Assembly: GCA_963920575.1 (NCBI GenBank)
Contig: OY986966.1
Location: 15,001 to 79,000 of the forward strand
Length of the DNA stretch: 64,000 nt
Direction of reading: 5' to 3'
Source: Narthecium ossifragum
Lineage: Eukaryota > Streptophyta > Magnoliopsida > Dioscoreales > Nartheciaceae
Positions 45,641 through 56,356 of the stretch are shown piece after piece. The notes under the pieces were generated by a model. The model ran no database searches and had not been told where the DNA came from. It was given only the letters and a program-made list of their open reading frames with translations. The translations under genes were made by a program, and so were the position numbers. Position 1 is the stretch's first letter, and every line of letters starts with the position of its first letter.

Positions 45641-46212
45641 TTCTATGTTGTTCTCCTCGGTGGTCCGAATGAAAAAACTCAAGAAGGATGACAGCATGTG
45701 GGTCTTTGACAGAGTTGGTGATTCATCTGTGGTCCTTGTGAGGAGAATTACCAAAATTGTGCAAGTCTGGTCGGAACATAGAGGGAATGGTGTCTCCAAT
45801 CAGGTAGCTTCTCATCATGCAATTGGAGATGTTGTTGTTCATTCGGATGCCTATGTGGGTGGAGGACTAGCTGTTGTTGGTGTTGTCGGCCTTGGAGGCT
45901 TTGATGCGGTTGTGTGGGCTACATGAAAGGTCATTCACGCCATGTCCGCGCTTGAAGGTGAACCGTTGGCTATTCTTCATGCCATTCGGTGATCCAAGGA
46001 GCATTTGCTCAAGAGGTTGGTTGTAGAGTCTGATACTCTCTATGTGATCAAGATCCTCAATGATAATAGGCTTTGGCCTAATGAGATAGAGGGGCTCATT
46101 AGAGAAATATGGGTAGAAGTGTTGTCATTAGACTCTATTGTTTTCAGGAAATTGGTGAATAGTCTATTTGTGAGAACTTATTTGCTCTCTAGTCCACTTA
46201 GAATTTTTTAAG
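45640..46212 (+). pseudogene. LINE RNase H-like (RVT_3) remnant
   Basis: The broken frame reads VVVHSDAYVGGGLAVVGVVG, then after a stop KVIHAMSALEGEPLAILHAI, then KRLVVESDTLYVIKILNDN and LDSIVFRKL. This order (D-A near the start, A-L-E-x-E-x-L-A-I-x-x-A, V-V-E-S-D) is the RNase H-like domain at the C-terminal end of plant non-LTR retrotransposon polyproteins. Stops at ~45925 and ~45992 show it is dead. No reverse transcriptase is left upstream. Confidence 0.7.
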
Positions 46213-46555
46213 GCATTTAGTCTCTTTTTGAACAACTGTAAATTTTTATTACTAAAATGCCATTTTAACATCCCTGTGAGGGCCCGTCCCTCCGACCTGG
46301 CTCGACCGCGTGGGTCGAGAGCCGGTTTCCTGTTGGTTTGGTTCCGCGTCGAGTACGATCGGGCGATTGTATGGCGGTTTGGACCCAGGGGGCATTTTGG
46401 TAAATATGCCCTCTGGTGGTTGGTTTCACACCCGCGTGTCACACATGGCCTTGGATTGATGTATGTGTTTGATTAGAATCTCTAGGGTGCGTCCGATCGG
46501 AAGATCAGAGCTCGATCGGGAAAGATCGAATCGAACAGCTGAGATAGATCCGGAT

Positions 46556-46568
46556 TTCTATATAAGCC
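46556..46568 (+). promoter_or_regulatory. TATA box of the solo LTR
   Basis: TTCTATATAAGCC followed by a pyrimidine-rich tract (CCCTTTTTCTCTCTTTCC), the usual layout of an LTR promoter. Confidence 0.6.
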
Positions 46569-47085
46569 CTGCCCCTTTTTCTCTCTTTCCTTCTCTTCTC
46601 CTGTCGTTTTCTCTCCTTCTCTCTCCTTCGGCTGAGCTAGGGCTTGGAGACGCGGCTTTCAGTGCGCGGATCTTGGCGGCTCGACTGGTTGGACGAGTGG
46701 AGGAGCTGCCCTACTTGCTCAAGTAGGTGTTTCTACCTCGATCTTAGGATCGGGTTCTCCTAGGATAGGTTTATTGCTCTTTCACTGTAGGAATACATGT
46801 TGGAATGCTTTGTAGCTCTTTGCACGTGTGGTGTAGTTCTTTTCCTAGATTCCTACGTTGCGAATTCGGTATTTTCACGGTTGGTTTCCGTATTATCGCC
46901 GTTTTGTCGGTTTTCGTCCATTTGGACCTAGATAGGAGATTTAACCGTCAAAAATGTGATTTCTGTATACCATTGAATTTCCCATCGAGAAATACACTTG
47001 CTTGCCAAATCTAATTGTTTTCCAACTTGATTTTATTCTTGAAATCCAAGAAAATGGATTTTCGGCACTGTTCTGATGAACTGTG

Positions 47086-47460
47086 CCTAAGGCTCGACGG
47101 TCGATCGGTGCATCGACCGTCAAGTATTGATTTGCTCTTTCTGGGCCTGATGGTTGACCGTCGCATCGTCCGTCAGGCTCTGTCGAGGTTTTGGACTCCC
47201 ACGGTCGATGGATCGATCGACCGCGGGCTCTCTCCCTTTTTCATCCCACCTGACGGTCGACCGTCGGATCGACCGTCGGATCGACCGTCGCATCGACCGT
47301 CAGGCGCTGTTTGGTTTTGGGCTTCTCAGGGTCGATGAGTGGATCGACCGTCGCCCCTTGGTTTTCTTCGCCTTGGTCTCACGGTCGATCGCCGAATCGA
47401 CCGTGCCATCGTCCGTGGCCTCACGGTCGATCTCCGGATCGACCGTGACATCGTCCGTGG
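47086..47460. repeat. Cluster of GACGGTCGATCGACCGTC-type palindromes
   Basis: Repeated TCGACCGTC and its complement, with variants such as CGGATCGACCGTC in a row at 47260-47300. It lies in the U3/R-U5 part of the solo LTR. A similar, sparser cluster sits at 19290-19650. Confidence 0.8.
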
Positions 47461-48711
47461 GCTCTTGAACTCGGTTTTCTGGCCTTTCTTGGATGGATTC
47501 GACTTGTGATTAGTATCTAAACATGTGGGGAAGTATGTTTGATGATTTTATGGGGTTTTCAAATGATTTCCATCGAGTTTGAAGATCGATTCGAGTAATT
47601 TTCCCTTTTTGAGCAAATCTATGGCTTCGTTTGCATTTAATACATGTTTGATTGTAGTTAAATGCTTAGTTGATTACCTCACCATTAACTAGCTATGAGT
47701 GCTAGCTAATGAGGAATTGTGGAACCTTAGCCTCTTGCCGGCGAGTGCAAGGGCTATTGTATATCTGTTGAACTCATAACTGATGATGTGACATGTAGAG
47801 ACATCTAGGATAGATGTTTGCCTAGGCTCATGCATTGTGTGCATTAGAGTCATTTGAGGTTAGGCGGGCGATGGTTTGGGTCGCCGATCCGAGGCTCTCG
47901 GGTAGCTCGGATCTATGCCTTAGGATCGTGGCTGGGTAGTCAGGATTAGGGTGTGATTGTACATCGAAATCTCTTGTGTTGAGGATTTGCGATAGTTGAC
48001 TTTGATCAGTGTTTGAGATTTAGATGTCGTGTTGTCTTCCAAGGCTAAGTCTTAAGGATGGGTGTCGATGTCCCTGACATGGTCCCCAGGCAGTGGTTTC
48101 CTGCTGGGTAATGGTGATCCTACTGGTTCCGGTTCTTTTCCTCCCAGCGTGTTGGTTGATGTTCCCAGCGTGGTCGGTTGAGAAGAGTAGGATCCCTTGG
48201 GGAGTCGACAGGGGTTGTGGGACCCCGTGGCATTCCTTAGGCTTGAGCAGGGAGACAACATTGTTGTTGTTTTCCTCCTTTCAGTGTGCCGTAAAGTAGA
48301 ACTCTACTGAGCTTATCGCTCACTCCTACCCGTGCTGCGTTTGCAGGTGCATGCGGCAGTTCTTCGTCTGTGGAGCCGGCGGGATCGGCCTTTGGCGGCG
48401 CGAGTACATCCAGAGGCGCTTGAGGTTTTGCTAGAGGAGAAAATTGTTGTACCCTTTTGATATATATATGTTGTAAACTTTTGAGGACTTTTGGGATTTT
48501 GATTATATCTGTCTCTTGGAAGATTTCGTATCAAATATTGAATAGTACAACTGATGTTATATAAATTGAATATCTGTTTACCTCTGGACTATAGTTTGTT
48601 TAAATTTATCCGTCTTTCCGCATTTGTATTGCTCCAATTGAAGATGATTAGAAATAGGAACCCTCACGCCCCGTCCTGGATGGGTTTTCTGGGTCGGGGT
48701 GTGACAATCCC

Positions 48712-49545
48712 CATCCTATATTCCCTTCCCATTGACTGTTTATATTCCTAATGATTGTTCGTATTCCCGTCAAAAAGTAACTACCAAAAAAACTGAAAAG
48801 TAACTACCAAAAACTGAAAAGTAACTATCAAAATTGAAAAGTAACTATAAATATTTTACATAATTTTTTTGTAATTTTTTAATTACAAAGTGAAAAGTAA
48901 CTACAAATATTTAAAAAGTGATATTCCCCCACAAAAATTGAAAAAGAAAATGGAAAGTAATTATCAAAATTGAAAAGTAACTAGAAATTTTTAACACAAT
49001 ATTTTTTTAATATTTTAACTACAAAGTGAAACGTAACAATAAATATTTAAAAAGTGATATTCCCCCACAAAAATTGAAAAAGAAGAAGAAAAGTAACTAC
49101 AAATAAATATTTTTTCACAATATTTTTCAATATTTTAACTACAAAATGAAAAGTAACTACCATATTTTCCTAAATTGCAAAGTAACTATCATATTTTTAT
49201 AATATTAAAAAGTAACTACCAGCATTTTTTTTACTGATTTTTGCACAAATTGGTAGTCACTTTCTATTATGTATCAAAATTTAAAAATATCTACCATATT
49301 GTTTTAATATTTTTACAAACATTGATAGTTACTTTCCATTTTATATCAATTGTTTTTTTTTATAGTTACCTTTTGAAATTTAGTAACAAATTACGAGTTA
49401 CCTTCTATGTCAATTGTCGTTGGTAGTTACTTTTCGAACAAAGTTACTAATAGCATACACAAAAAAGAAAAATAAAAGTAACCATAAAATTGGAAAGTTA
49501 CTACAAAAAAATAAAAAGTAAGCAAAAAAAGTAATTGAAAAAAAA
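48712..49545. repeat. AT-rich array of AAGTAACTAC motifs
   Basis: Short diverged units around GAAAAGTAACTAC(C/A) and its complement GTAGTTACTTT, many tens of copies. It resembles in motif, not in unit length, the array at 30940-33075 (AGTTACTTTCC). No gene. Confidence 0.7.
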
Positions 49546-49549
49546 AATT

Positions 49550-50100
49550 TGAAGCCGACGTCTGGACGGGGAGCTTTGGAGGCGACTTCGGGATCTGGGC
49601 GGAGCGGCGCGGAGGGAACGGGGACGGCGACAAGATCGGGACGAGAGACCGACGGGGGTTGGATGGTGGCGGCGGATCTGGAGCTTTGGATCGGCGACGA
49701 GCTTTGGTGCCTTGGACCGGCGACGAGCTTTGGTGCTTTGGACCGGCGACGAGGGTGGGATGGCGACGGCGGATCTAGAGCTTTGGACCGGCGACAGGGG
49801 TGGGATGGCAGTGGCGGATCTGGAGGTTGGAGCGGGGTGCCGAACGCGCAGGGGGGGGGGGGGCGACGAGATCGGGACGAGAGAGTGACGGTGGTGGGAT
49901 TTGGACCGACGTATGGACGGAGAGCTTTGGAGCTTTGGACCAGCGACGGGGGTGGGATTGCGGCGCCGGATCTGGAGCTTTGGACCGGCGACGAGCTTTG
50001 GAGCGGGATCCGGGTTGGAGTGGGGCGCCGGACGCACGGGGTGGGGGGACGGTGATGGCGACGACCTCGGGATCTGGTGGGGGGGGGGTGGGGGGGTACA
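49550..50100. repeat. GC-rich tandem repeats (GGACCGGCGACGAGCTTTGG units)
   Basis: The phrase GAGCTTTGGACCGGCGAC recurs at least six times with GATCTG spacers, and a G-run lies at 49852-49864. Long frames on both strands are repeat artefacts, not genes. Together with the preceding AT-rich array it repeats the layout of the element at 29984-34152 (GC-rich arm plus AGTTAC array). Confidence 0.7.
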
Positions 50101-50708
50101 AGGTAGTTTTGTCTTTATTCCCCTATAGTGGCACTAATAGACTGAAGAACTTCTATAAGGGATCAAATGACAATTTGGTCTCTAGTAAAAGACCATTTTG
50201 ACAAATCAACTTATTGGTTTTGTGTACACACCACGCTCATGTGTTGGGATGACGGATAGAGTAACCCAGTGGTGTAGAACTCACCAACAGGGTTTTGGAT
50301 GGATCTCCACGGGGAGTCTGGATCTCTTTTAGATGCACTAATGTAAGCTATGTAACCCATGCCCTCGGGCTAACTCATCAAAAAAAAGAATATTCGCGTA
50401 AAACGCTTTTGAAAAAGATCCATACGGATTCCCCTGAAAGAACGTGCTTGTCTGACACAATACTTTAAAATCGGCATTCTCATGTAAATAGGAGTAATAG
50501 TGATTAATGGCCAATCCAACTAAGTTATCCGCGTAGTATAACGAGAAAGGAGCATCAAAGTTGAATATGTACAGTAACTAAAACAAAATATCTAGCAAAA
50601 CAGAGTCAGTTTGATAAGCTCGTGCCATTTATCAAGGACGCACAAAACCTAAATGCAAGAGAGACAGAGCAAGTCAATAAGCCAAGTAGACTGCGCGTAG
50701 AAAAGACT
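50101..50708. other. DDB2 downstream spacer with LINE-like 3' tail
   Basis: 50210-50390 ends GGGCTAACTCATC followed by an A run, like the 3' tail of plant L1-type LINEs. No ORF of interest. 50440-50708 is the likely 3' UTR side of DDB2. Confidence 0.45.
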
Positions 50709-53700
50709 TCACATGATGCTCTTCGACTTGGTCTGAAAAGTTCGAGCAGATTTATCTCCAATTTTTTTTCTGCCTTTGGAAAACTTTCCCTTTGCATCAT
50801 GATCAGATTCATCATCAGTGTCTCCACCATACTTTCCCCTTGATCTCTTCTCAGGCTTGACACAGATAAATTCCCTTGGCCTCCTCTCACTTTGTTGCTG
50901 CATGGACTGAGCATCTTCCTTCGGCCTCCAAATAAAAAGAGATCTACAAGGGTCATAGAATTTTATGCAGGTTCAAAGACAATTCTACTCGGTCAAAATA
51001 TCTTCTAAACGTAAAACTTGATCAACAGTTTGATTTGTTTTTGAAGCAGCATAGTACCATAAAGTAATTGGCATGACATACCTGGAGCTACCTGATGCCA
51101 AGACATCTTCTTGTGGATGGAGCTTGTTCACTGGGCTGATAGTTGTTATGTCTGGTTCTGTCACTTCTGCCACAAGCTTCCCTGTACTCATGTCCAAGAA
51201 ATCAATGGGGTGTAAAGCCACCCCATTGTAGTTCTCACTAATATAACGACCAATAACTGCAAGAGATTCTGAAGGATCCTGAAAAAGATCATCATCAAAA
51301 TATGAAGTATGAACCACTTGTAAACAAAAGGGTAAAAGCGAACAACCACAACTATTGTGGGCCAAATATCATGAGAACAAAATCAGAGTTCAAGAAATTT
51401 ATTCATAAGACCCGCAAGGAAATTTCAAAATAACCTTTGGATCCCACTCAGCTCGGAAAGGAGTCAAGTGCCGGTTGAAATCATGGCTATGGACAATCTC
51501 TCGGCTTGGTAGCTCCAATTTGCCAAAGATGGAATCCCATACTCGGATACGATTGTCTTGGGATGTAGTCAGTATTTTGCTTCCAGTCAAAGGTGAAAAA
51601 TATGCTGAGTTGACGACACGACCATGAGCAAGACTAGCAAGAGCAGATCTATCTTCTAAGTGCCGAATGTCCCAAATACGAGCCTGTATAATCAGATGCA
51701 TATTGAAGTGGATTAGTGTAAAAGTATGCTGAAAGGACTGAAATCATACAATCAAGAAAAATGAGAATGTTGCAAATATTTAAAAACTCACAAAATGATC
51801 GTTCCCACAACTTAGAAGGAGGTCAGGTTGAACAGGATTGCAATGAAGTCCAGCAACCTTCGTGCCTCTTTTATGGATCAAAATATGCGCACCAAGTCTA
51901 CTCTTTGAGCGTCCGTCGACCCTTTTGCATATTGTAGGAAAACAAGTCTGATATAAATAAAATTGCAAATTTGTGTTGCAAAAATGTAAAACAGGCAGCA
52001 CATGTCAAAGACTAGATTTCCACAAGACTAGGATATGAATGCAAAAAAGACAAAACATAATAGCTTACAAGGTTAATAACGATTTAGCAAAGCAGCAAAA
52101 ATCAACTTGCAGTATGAAGGAATCCAATAAAGAACAGATCTACTACAATTTTTCACCTGTTAGATTTCTTACTAGGTTATAAACACTTTATCTCTTCACT
52201 AGACAAGTACTAACAAGGTGATAAAGAGAGTACAGGCTGCAATTAAATTCAGCAGAAGAAAAACTTAGGTAGGTCCACATTTAAGGCATTTAACGAACAC
52301 TCACAAGTAAAGATATCCAAAGTTATCAGCCACAAGCACAAGACCTTTTTCTGTATTGACACCCAAGCCATACAGCATCCTCCAACTTGCAGGGCCCTGG
52401 GAAATTACAATTCAGACTCAGCACATAATGCTAGAAAATCTTTCCACAAACAACAGAAAGCAGCTATATGAAAGTGAAAAGAGAGACCTTTCTCCTAATT
52501 ATAGGACAAAGATCTTCAGCATCTAGTTGACTTAGAGATTCTGACTAAGTGCGAGTGAAAATATTTAATTTTCCCCAAAAATAAAATCAAGCATTTACAA
52601 ATTTAAGAGCTGACTAGAGTACTATAAAAAGAAGAATCAATCCACAACACAAGCTTGGCTACTTTGCCTCTCGACTTCATCAAAAATGTGATCTGTGAAT
52701 ATTTGACACAGATTAAGTGAAAAAACGAATATGAATCTTTTTAAACATAACAATCAAGTGTGGATACTGATATCATACTTAACATCCCAATTACAAGTCC
52801 AGAATCACAGAAATAATCTTGCAATAAGCTCTTTAAATCAATGAACAGATTTGTTGGGTAAAAAACAATCAATGGCACAAAAAATTAAATTCCTGTTGCG
52901 ACTGTTCACAGATGAAACTAATTCACCTAAACTCCAAACTTCAGCCTGAAGTATTTATTTGCTAAGCAATAAGAAAAAGCACATGATAAAAACCACATAA
53001 TGAGAATTAAGCGGCTGATAAAACAAGATGGTCAAATGCATATTCAAGGATAGAAATTACATTCCATCCATTTGGATTAAGATTCATCAAGACGAATGGA
53101 ATTCCTGTCTCCAAGTCGGTGCAACTTATGGTCCCATCAGAGGATGACGTATATACCTTTCCATCATCGCCTAAGTTAAACCTGAAAATGTAAAGGTACA
53201 GATGCGCCTAGTTCATTGTGGCAAACCAAAACAAGAGAATGAACTATAAAAAGGAGGCCTTACTTTATGTTGTTGACTATGCAAGAGTGTATGGATCCAT
53301 AGATAGTCTTCTCATGCAATTTCCCATAGTCCCAGATACCTAGTTGGCCTTTCTATTACGCATTTTTTAAAATGACAATTGTTGGTGAAACAGCTACATG
53401 AAAATTGACGAACTCAGCATCAAGCTAAGAAATCAATTGAGATATATCTGCTCACCTTGTCTCCTGACAGAAGAATCTTACTCTTCGCTGGATGAAACTC
53501 CAAGCATGTGACACGCCTACTGTGAAATCTGATGATTCCACAATCTACTTGGTTTGGAATTACAAATGATGGCTTCATCTAGAAAGAAATGAAAGCATAT
53601 GATGTCATTACCATGTAGTTTGGTGCAATGAAACTAATCTAAAACCAGGGGCATGGATAGATTGCCATGTTGGTCATTATCAAAGAAAAAAGATAATACA

Positions 53701-54873
53701 AGTGAACACTATTCGCTCAATTCAATAATAAAAAAAGTGAACACTATTCCTCTCTAGGAGTGACATGGTATAAAAGCAAAAGGAGACATAAACGAAGGAC
53801 TAGACTTGCTAATGAGCAGCAATTCCTGCTTTCATCAGGAAACAGAAAGGATTTTTCTGGTACATTTGTAGCATTTAATTGTCAACAGAGAGTATCATAG
53901 GCAGCTGAACAGTCTTAAGTTGTTGTTCACGGAGTATCTCTTAAGAAATGTCAACTAAGAATAGCATAATTTGGCTTATTGCTGAGAACTGAGAAGACCA
54001 TGGAAAGTACTTTCAAACGCCAAAAAGGGAAAAAACTTTGGCATCTATACCATTGGAAGTTTGGGTTGCAGCTGGCGTTCGAAAATGTAATCAAACGAGG
54101 TCTGAGTGTTCTTCCGCGGAGCTGGAATGACCCCATGTTCCATAGCTACTCGATGTGGGCAAGACATCGTTGTATGGCCTGCACTCTCAGGGAAATAAAA
54201 TCTCTGAAGTCAAAGATTAAACTCCGTGGGAAAGGCGCAAGTAATAGAGGGAAGAAGAGCAGAGAAAGAGAAGCGAGTCCCTTATATACCAGGCTTTTTA
54301 CAGAGGAAGCAAGGCTTCATGGGGCAGTCGATGTAAGTGGCGCCCCGAAACCCGGCTTCGTGACCTGTCCTCTTGCACACCTGCATGCATACAGTATACA
54401 GATATAGCGAGCGAGCGAGCACTAATAGAAGGGGAGAGGCGTTGCGTCTAAAGAGGGAAGAAGTCGGTTATGCCGAGAGCTAGCAAAAATGGGGGAAGTT
54501 GCAGCATAAGTAGCGGATTATATAAAGTAAGCACCTTGCAGACTTTCTTGAGGCTGATGGTGATGGGCGTCTTCTTCTTATTCGTCTTGCTCTCGTCTTC
54601 CACATTCGCTGCCTCTCCGCCATTCTCTTTCTCCAACCCCAACTCCTCCTCCTCCTCCTCCTCCTCTAAAAGCCCTCCAACTACCTCCTCCTCCTCCTCT
54701 TCTTCTTCTTCTTCTTCTTCTTCTTCTTCTTCTTCTTCTTCTTCTCCTTCTTCTCCTCCTCCTCCTCCTTCGGACGACGAGGAGGAACCATCCTCGGAAT
54801 CGGAAGCCCTCTGGACCAGGATTCGGGAAGCAGGGGAGGAGGAGGATGCCTTGGCTCTCGTGATAGGAGGCAT
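50709..54873 (-). CDS. DDB2: DDB2, UV-damaged DNA-binding protein 2, 11 exons
   Basis: Minus strand, 597 aa when spliced. Exons: 54873-54535, 54380-54290, 54178-54051, 53578-53456, 53352-53264, 53181-53061, 52396-52305, 51921-51792, 51683-51435, 51278-51082, 50943-50709; all GT-AG, phases consistent, no stops. N-terminal [13 protein letters not shown] and a long Glu tract, then [10 protein letters not shown], a zinc knuckle (C137-x2-C140-x4-H145-x4-C150), the seven-bladed WD40 part ([45 protein letters not shown]), the DDB1-binding WDxR box (WDIR 375-378), [17 protein letters not shown] and a basic tail ending KSKSIM. DDB2 recognises cyclobutane dimers and 6-4 photoproducts and recruits the CUL4-DDB1 ligase for nucleotide-excision repair. 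Plant homologues are ~560-590 aa; the extra length is the acidic run. It lies antiparallel to RUS5 and CYP90A. Confidence 0.95.
54670..54775. repeat. TCC/TTC microsatellite coding a poly-Glu tract in DDB2
   Basis: An almost pure TCC then TTC repeat in exon 1 (plus strand), read as ~20 consecutive Glu on the minus strand. It is prone to length change. Opposite-strand frames give poly-Ser artefacts. Confidence 0.9.
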
Positions 54874-55437
54874 GTTTTATCACAATTACAAAGGGGAGCG
54901 AAACAAGAGGCGAGTAACTGAACCGTCCGACCAGCAAGGGGAGTTATGGGTGGGGGTACCACTACCACTACCAGCAGCAGAAGAGAGGGAGGCGGGAGAT
55001 AAAAGATGCTTCCTTCAGAATCAGGCGGGGCGGGGCGGGGCGGGGCGGTATATAAATGGAGACTTTAGAGAAAGCCGGCCGACTTCCTTCCAATTTCCAG
55101 ACCGGCCCCGAATACAATTTTGGGAACTGTCTTCCTCTTCCGTGGAAGTTGGCGAAGAGAAGGCTACTACTACGTGGCACAGCGAGTACTCTGGTCGGGT
55201 TAGGATCGGACCGAGGCTCAAACACGGTCCGCAGTTCTTCTAGGGCCGGGCCTAGGCCCAGAAGAGACCACGAGGCCGAGGCTCAATGGGACCTGTACGT
55301 GTAGGCGTAGCGCCCCAACTCCTCTGGTATAGTCTTGTCGGGTTGGGTTCGGACGGATACTCAAAGAGGGCTCGATGTCCCTCTCGGGCCTGGGCCTAGG
55401 CCCGGACCACTAAGTGGGCCCATGGTTGGTTCTCTAA
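54874..55437. promoter_or_regulatory. DDB2 upstream region with tandem GC boxes
   Basis: 55023-55048 holds five tandem GGGGC units directly followed by GGTATATAAATGG (TATA-like on both strands). It sits ~150-190 bp upstream of the DDB2 ATG, so it may be the core promoter of DDB2. TTTATATA reads toward DDB2 on the minus strand. Further up, the motif GGCCTAGGCC occurs twice (about 55250 and 55395). Confidence 0.45.
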
Positions 55438-56356
55438 GGCGTGTTTAGTTCGGGTGTATCAGCGTGCATCTCACACTGATACACCCGAACACATGTTTGG
55501 TTCAAACATGTATCATACCCTACATGCATCCCATGATGCATTTCCTCCAGCCAAATGGTTGTTTCATACGATGCACCCTCGCGGTGCACCGTGAGCTCGT
55601 CGTCCTCGCCGAGCCCTCGTCCACCTCTGCACCGACGCCACCCTTCCAGCTACCAGCACCCTCAATCCAAGCTCCCTGGCGATCGCCATCGTCGAGATCC
55701 TCCGCCCACTCTTGCACCGACGCCATCCTTCTAGCTACCCGCGCCCTCTACCCAAGCTCTCCGGCGACTCCACATCACCTGACAACACCGCCCACGCCAG
55801 TCCGTGACCCCGAGTTCCCACCTCCATCGAAACCGGCACTGACCCTTCATCATCGACGTCATCTCTCCAAGTTCCCCCGCAACTCCCGATCTCTTTGCCG
55901 ACGAACCCACTCCAGTGAGGACTCCACCTCCGACCTTCCCAACCCCCATCCAATTCCAGATCCGATCATCTTGTCGATTGGCTACCCTTATCCGGTCATT
56001 CCTAGGCGAGATCCGCTGACCACTTCCCTTGCTCACGTTTTCGTCCCCTCCAAAGCACCGCCACCACCCCCCTCTCGTATCCATCGCATGCGTAGCCCAA
56101 CGGCTTGATCCGACTCGGTGGTTCAACTCCCCCGCATCCCACGACCCCTCCTCCCATGGTCTCGAGCTCCGACGAGGTCCCCTCTTCGCCGATCCTACTT
56201 CAGCGGGTTCTCAGCCGTCGGATCCTCCCTTCCAGCTTAAACATGGGATATGTTGTATCAAATGATTCCAAAACAAACCAAACAACAATATTAGATGACC
56301 GATGCATGCATCTCACGATCAGGATGCGTTAGCAATTCGAGCAATCAAACGCCCCC
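55438..56356. mobile_element. PIF/Harbinger-like non-autonomous TIR element
   Basis: Left end GGCGTGTTTAGTTCGGGTG; right end, reversed, GGGGGCGTTTGATTGCTCG; 3-bp target copies TAA (55435-55437 and 56357-56359), which fits the TWA target of Harbinger elements. The interior is C-rich and has a 214-codon frame with no transposase motif. Near each end are further hairpin parts (TGTATCAGCGTGCATCTCACACTGATACACC at the left; its two halves are inverted). The size, 919 bp, suits a MITE-like derivative. Confidence 0.6.

Larger units (their letters stand above)
46275..48706. mobile_element. Solo LTR (2.43 kb) with perfect 5-bp target duplication
   Basis: Begins TGTGAGGGCCCGTCCC and ends GGTCGGGGTGTGACA, flanked by ATCCC on both sides (46270-46274 and 48707-48711). 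It has no internal region, PBS or PPT, so it is a solo LTR formed by recombination between two LTRs. A TATA box (TTCTATATAAGCC, 46556-46568) lies in it and would direct plus-strand transcription. It also contains a cluster of CGACCGT palindromes (47086-47460). The short frames inside are not genes. Related LTR sequence recurs at 56500-57303. Confidence 0.88.

Noticed and set aside
47015..47468. Frames of ~105 codons with DRRIDR repeats
   Set aside because: Products of the CGACCGT palindrome cluster in the solo LTR.
49501..50201. Several 100-178 codon frames on both strands
   Set aside because: All arise from GC-rich tandem repeats; no conserved motif and strong repeat periodicity.
54470..55243. 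257-codon plus-strand frame with long poly-Ser
   Set aside because: It is the antisense of DDB2 exon 1 and its upstream GC-rich region; the Ser run is the complement reading of the Glu repeat.
55464..56108. 214-codon frame inside the Harbinger-like element
   Set aside because: Pro/Ser/Thr-rich with no transposase DDE or Myb-like motif; C-rich composition explains it.
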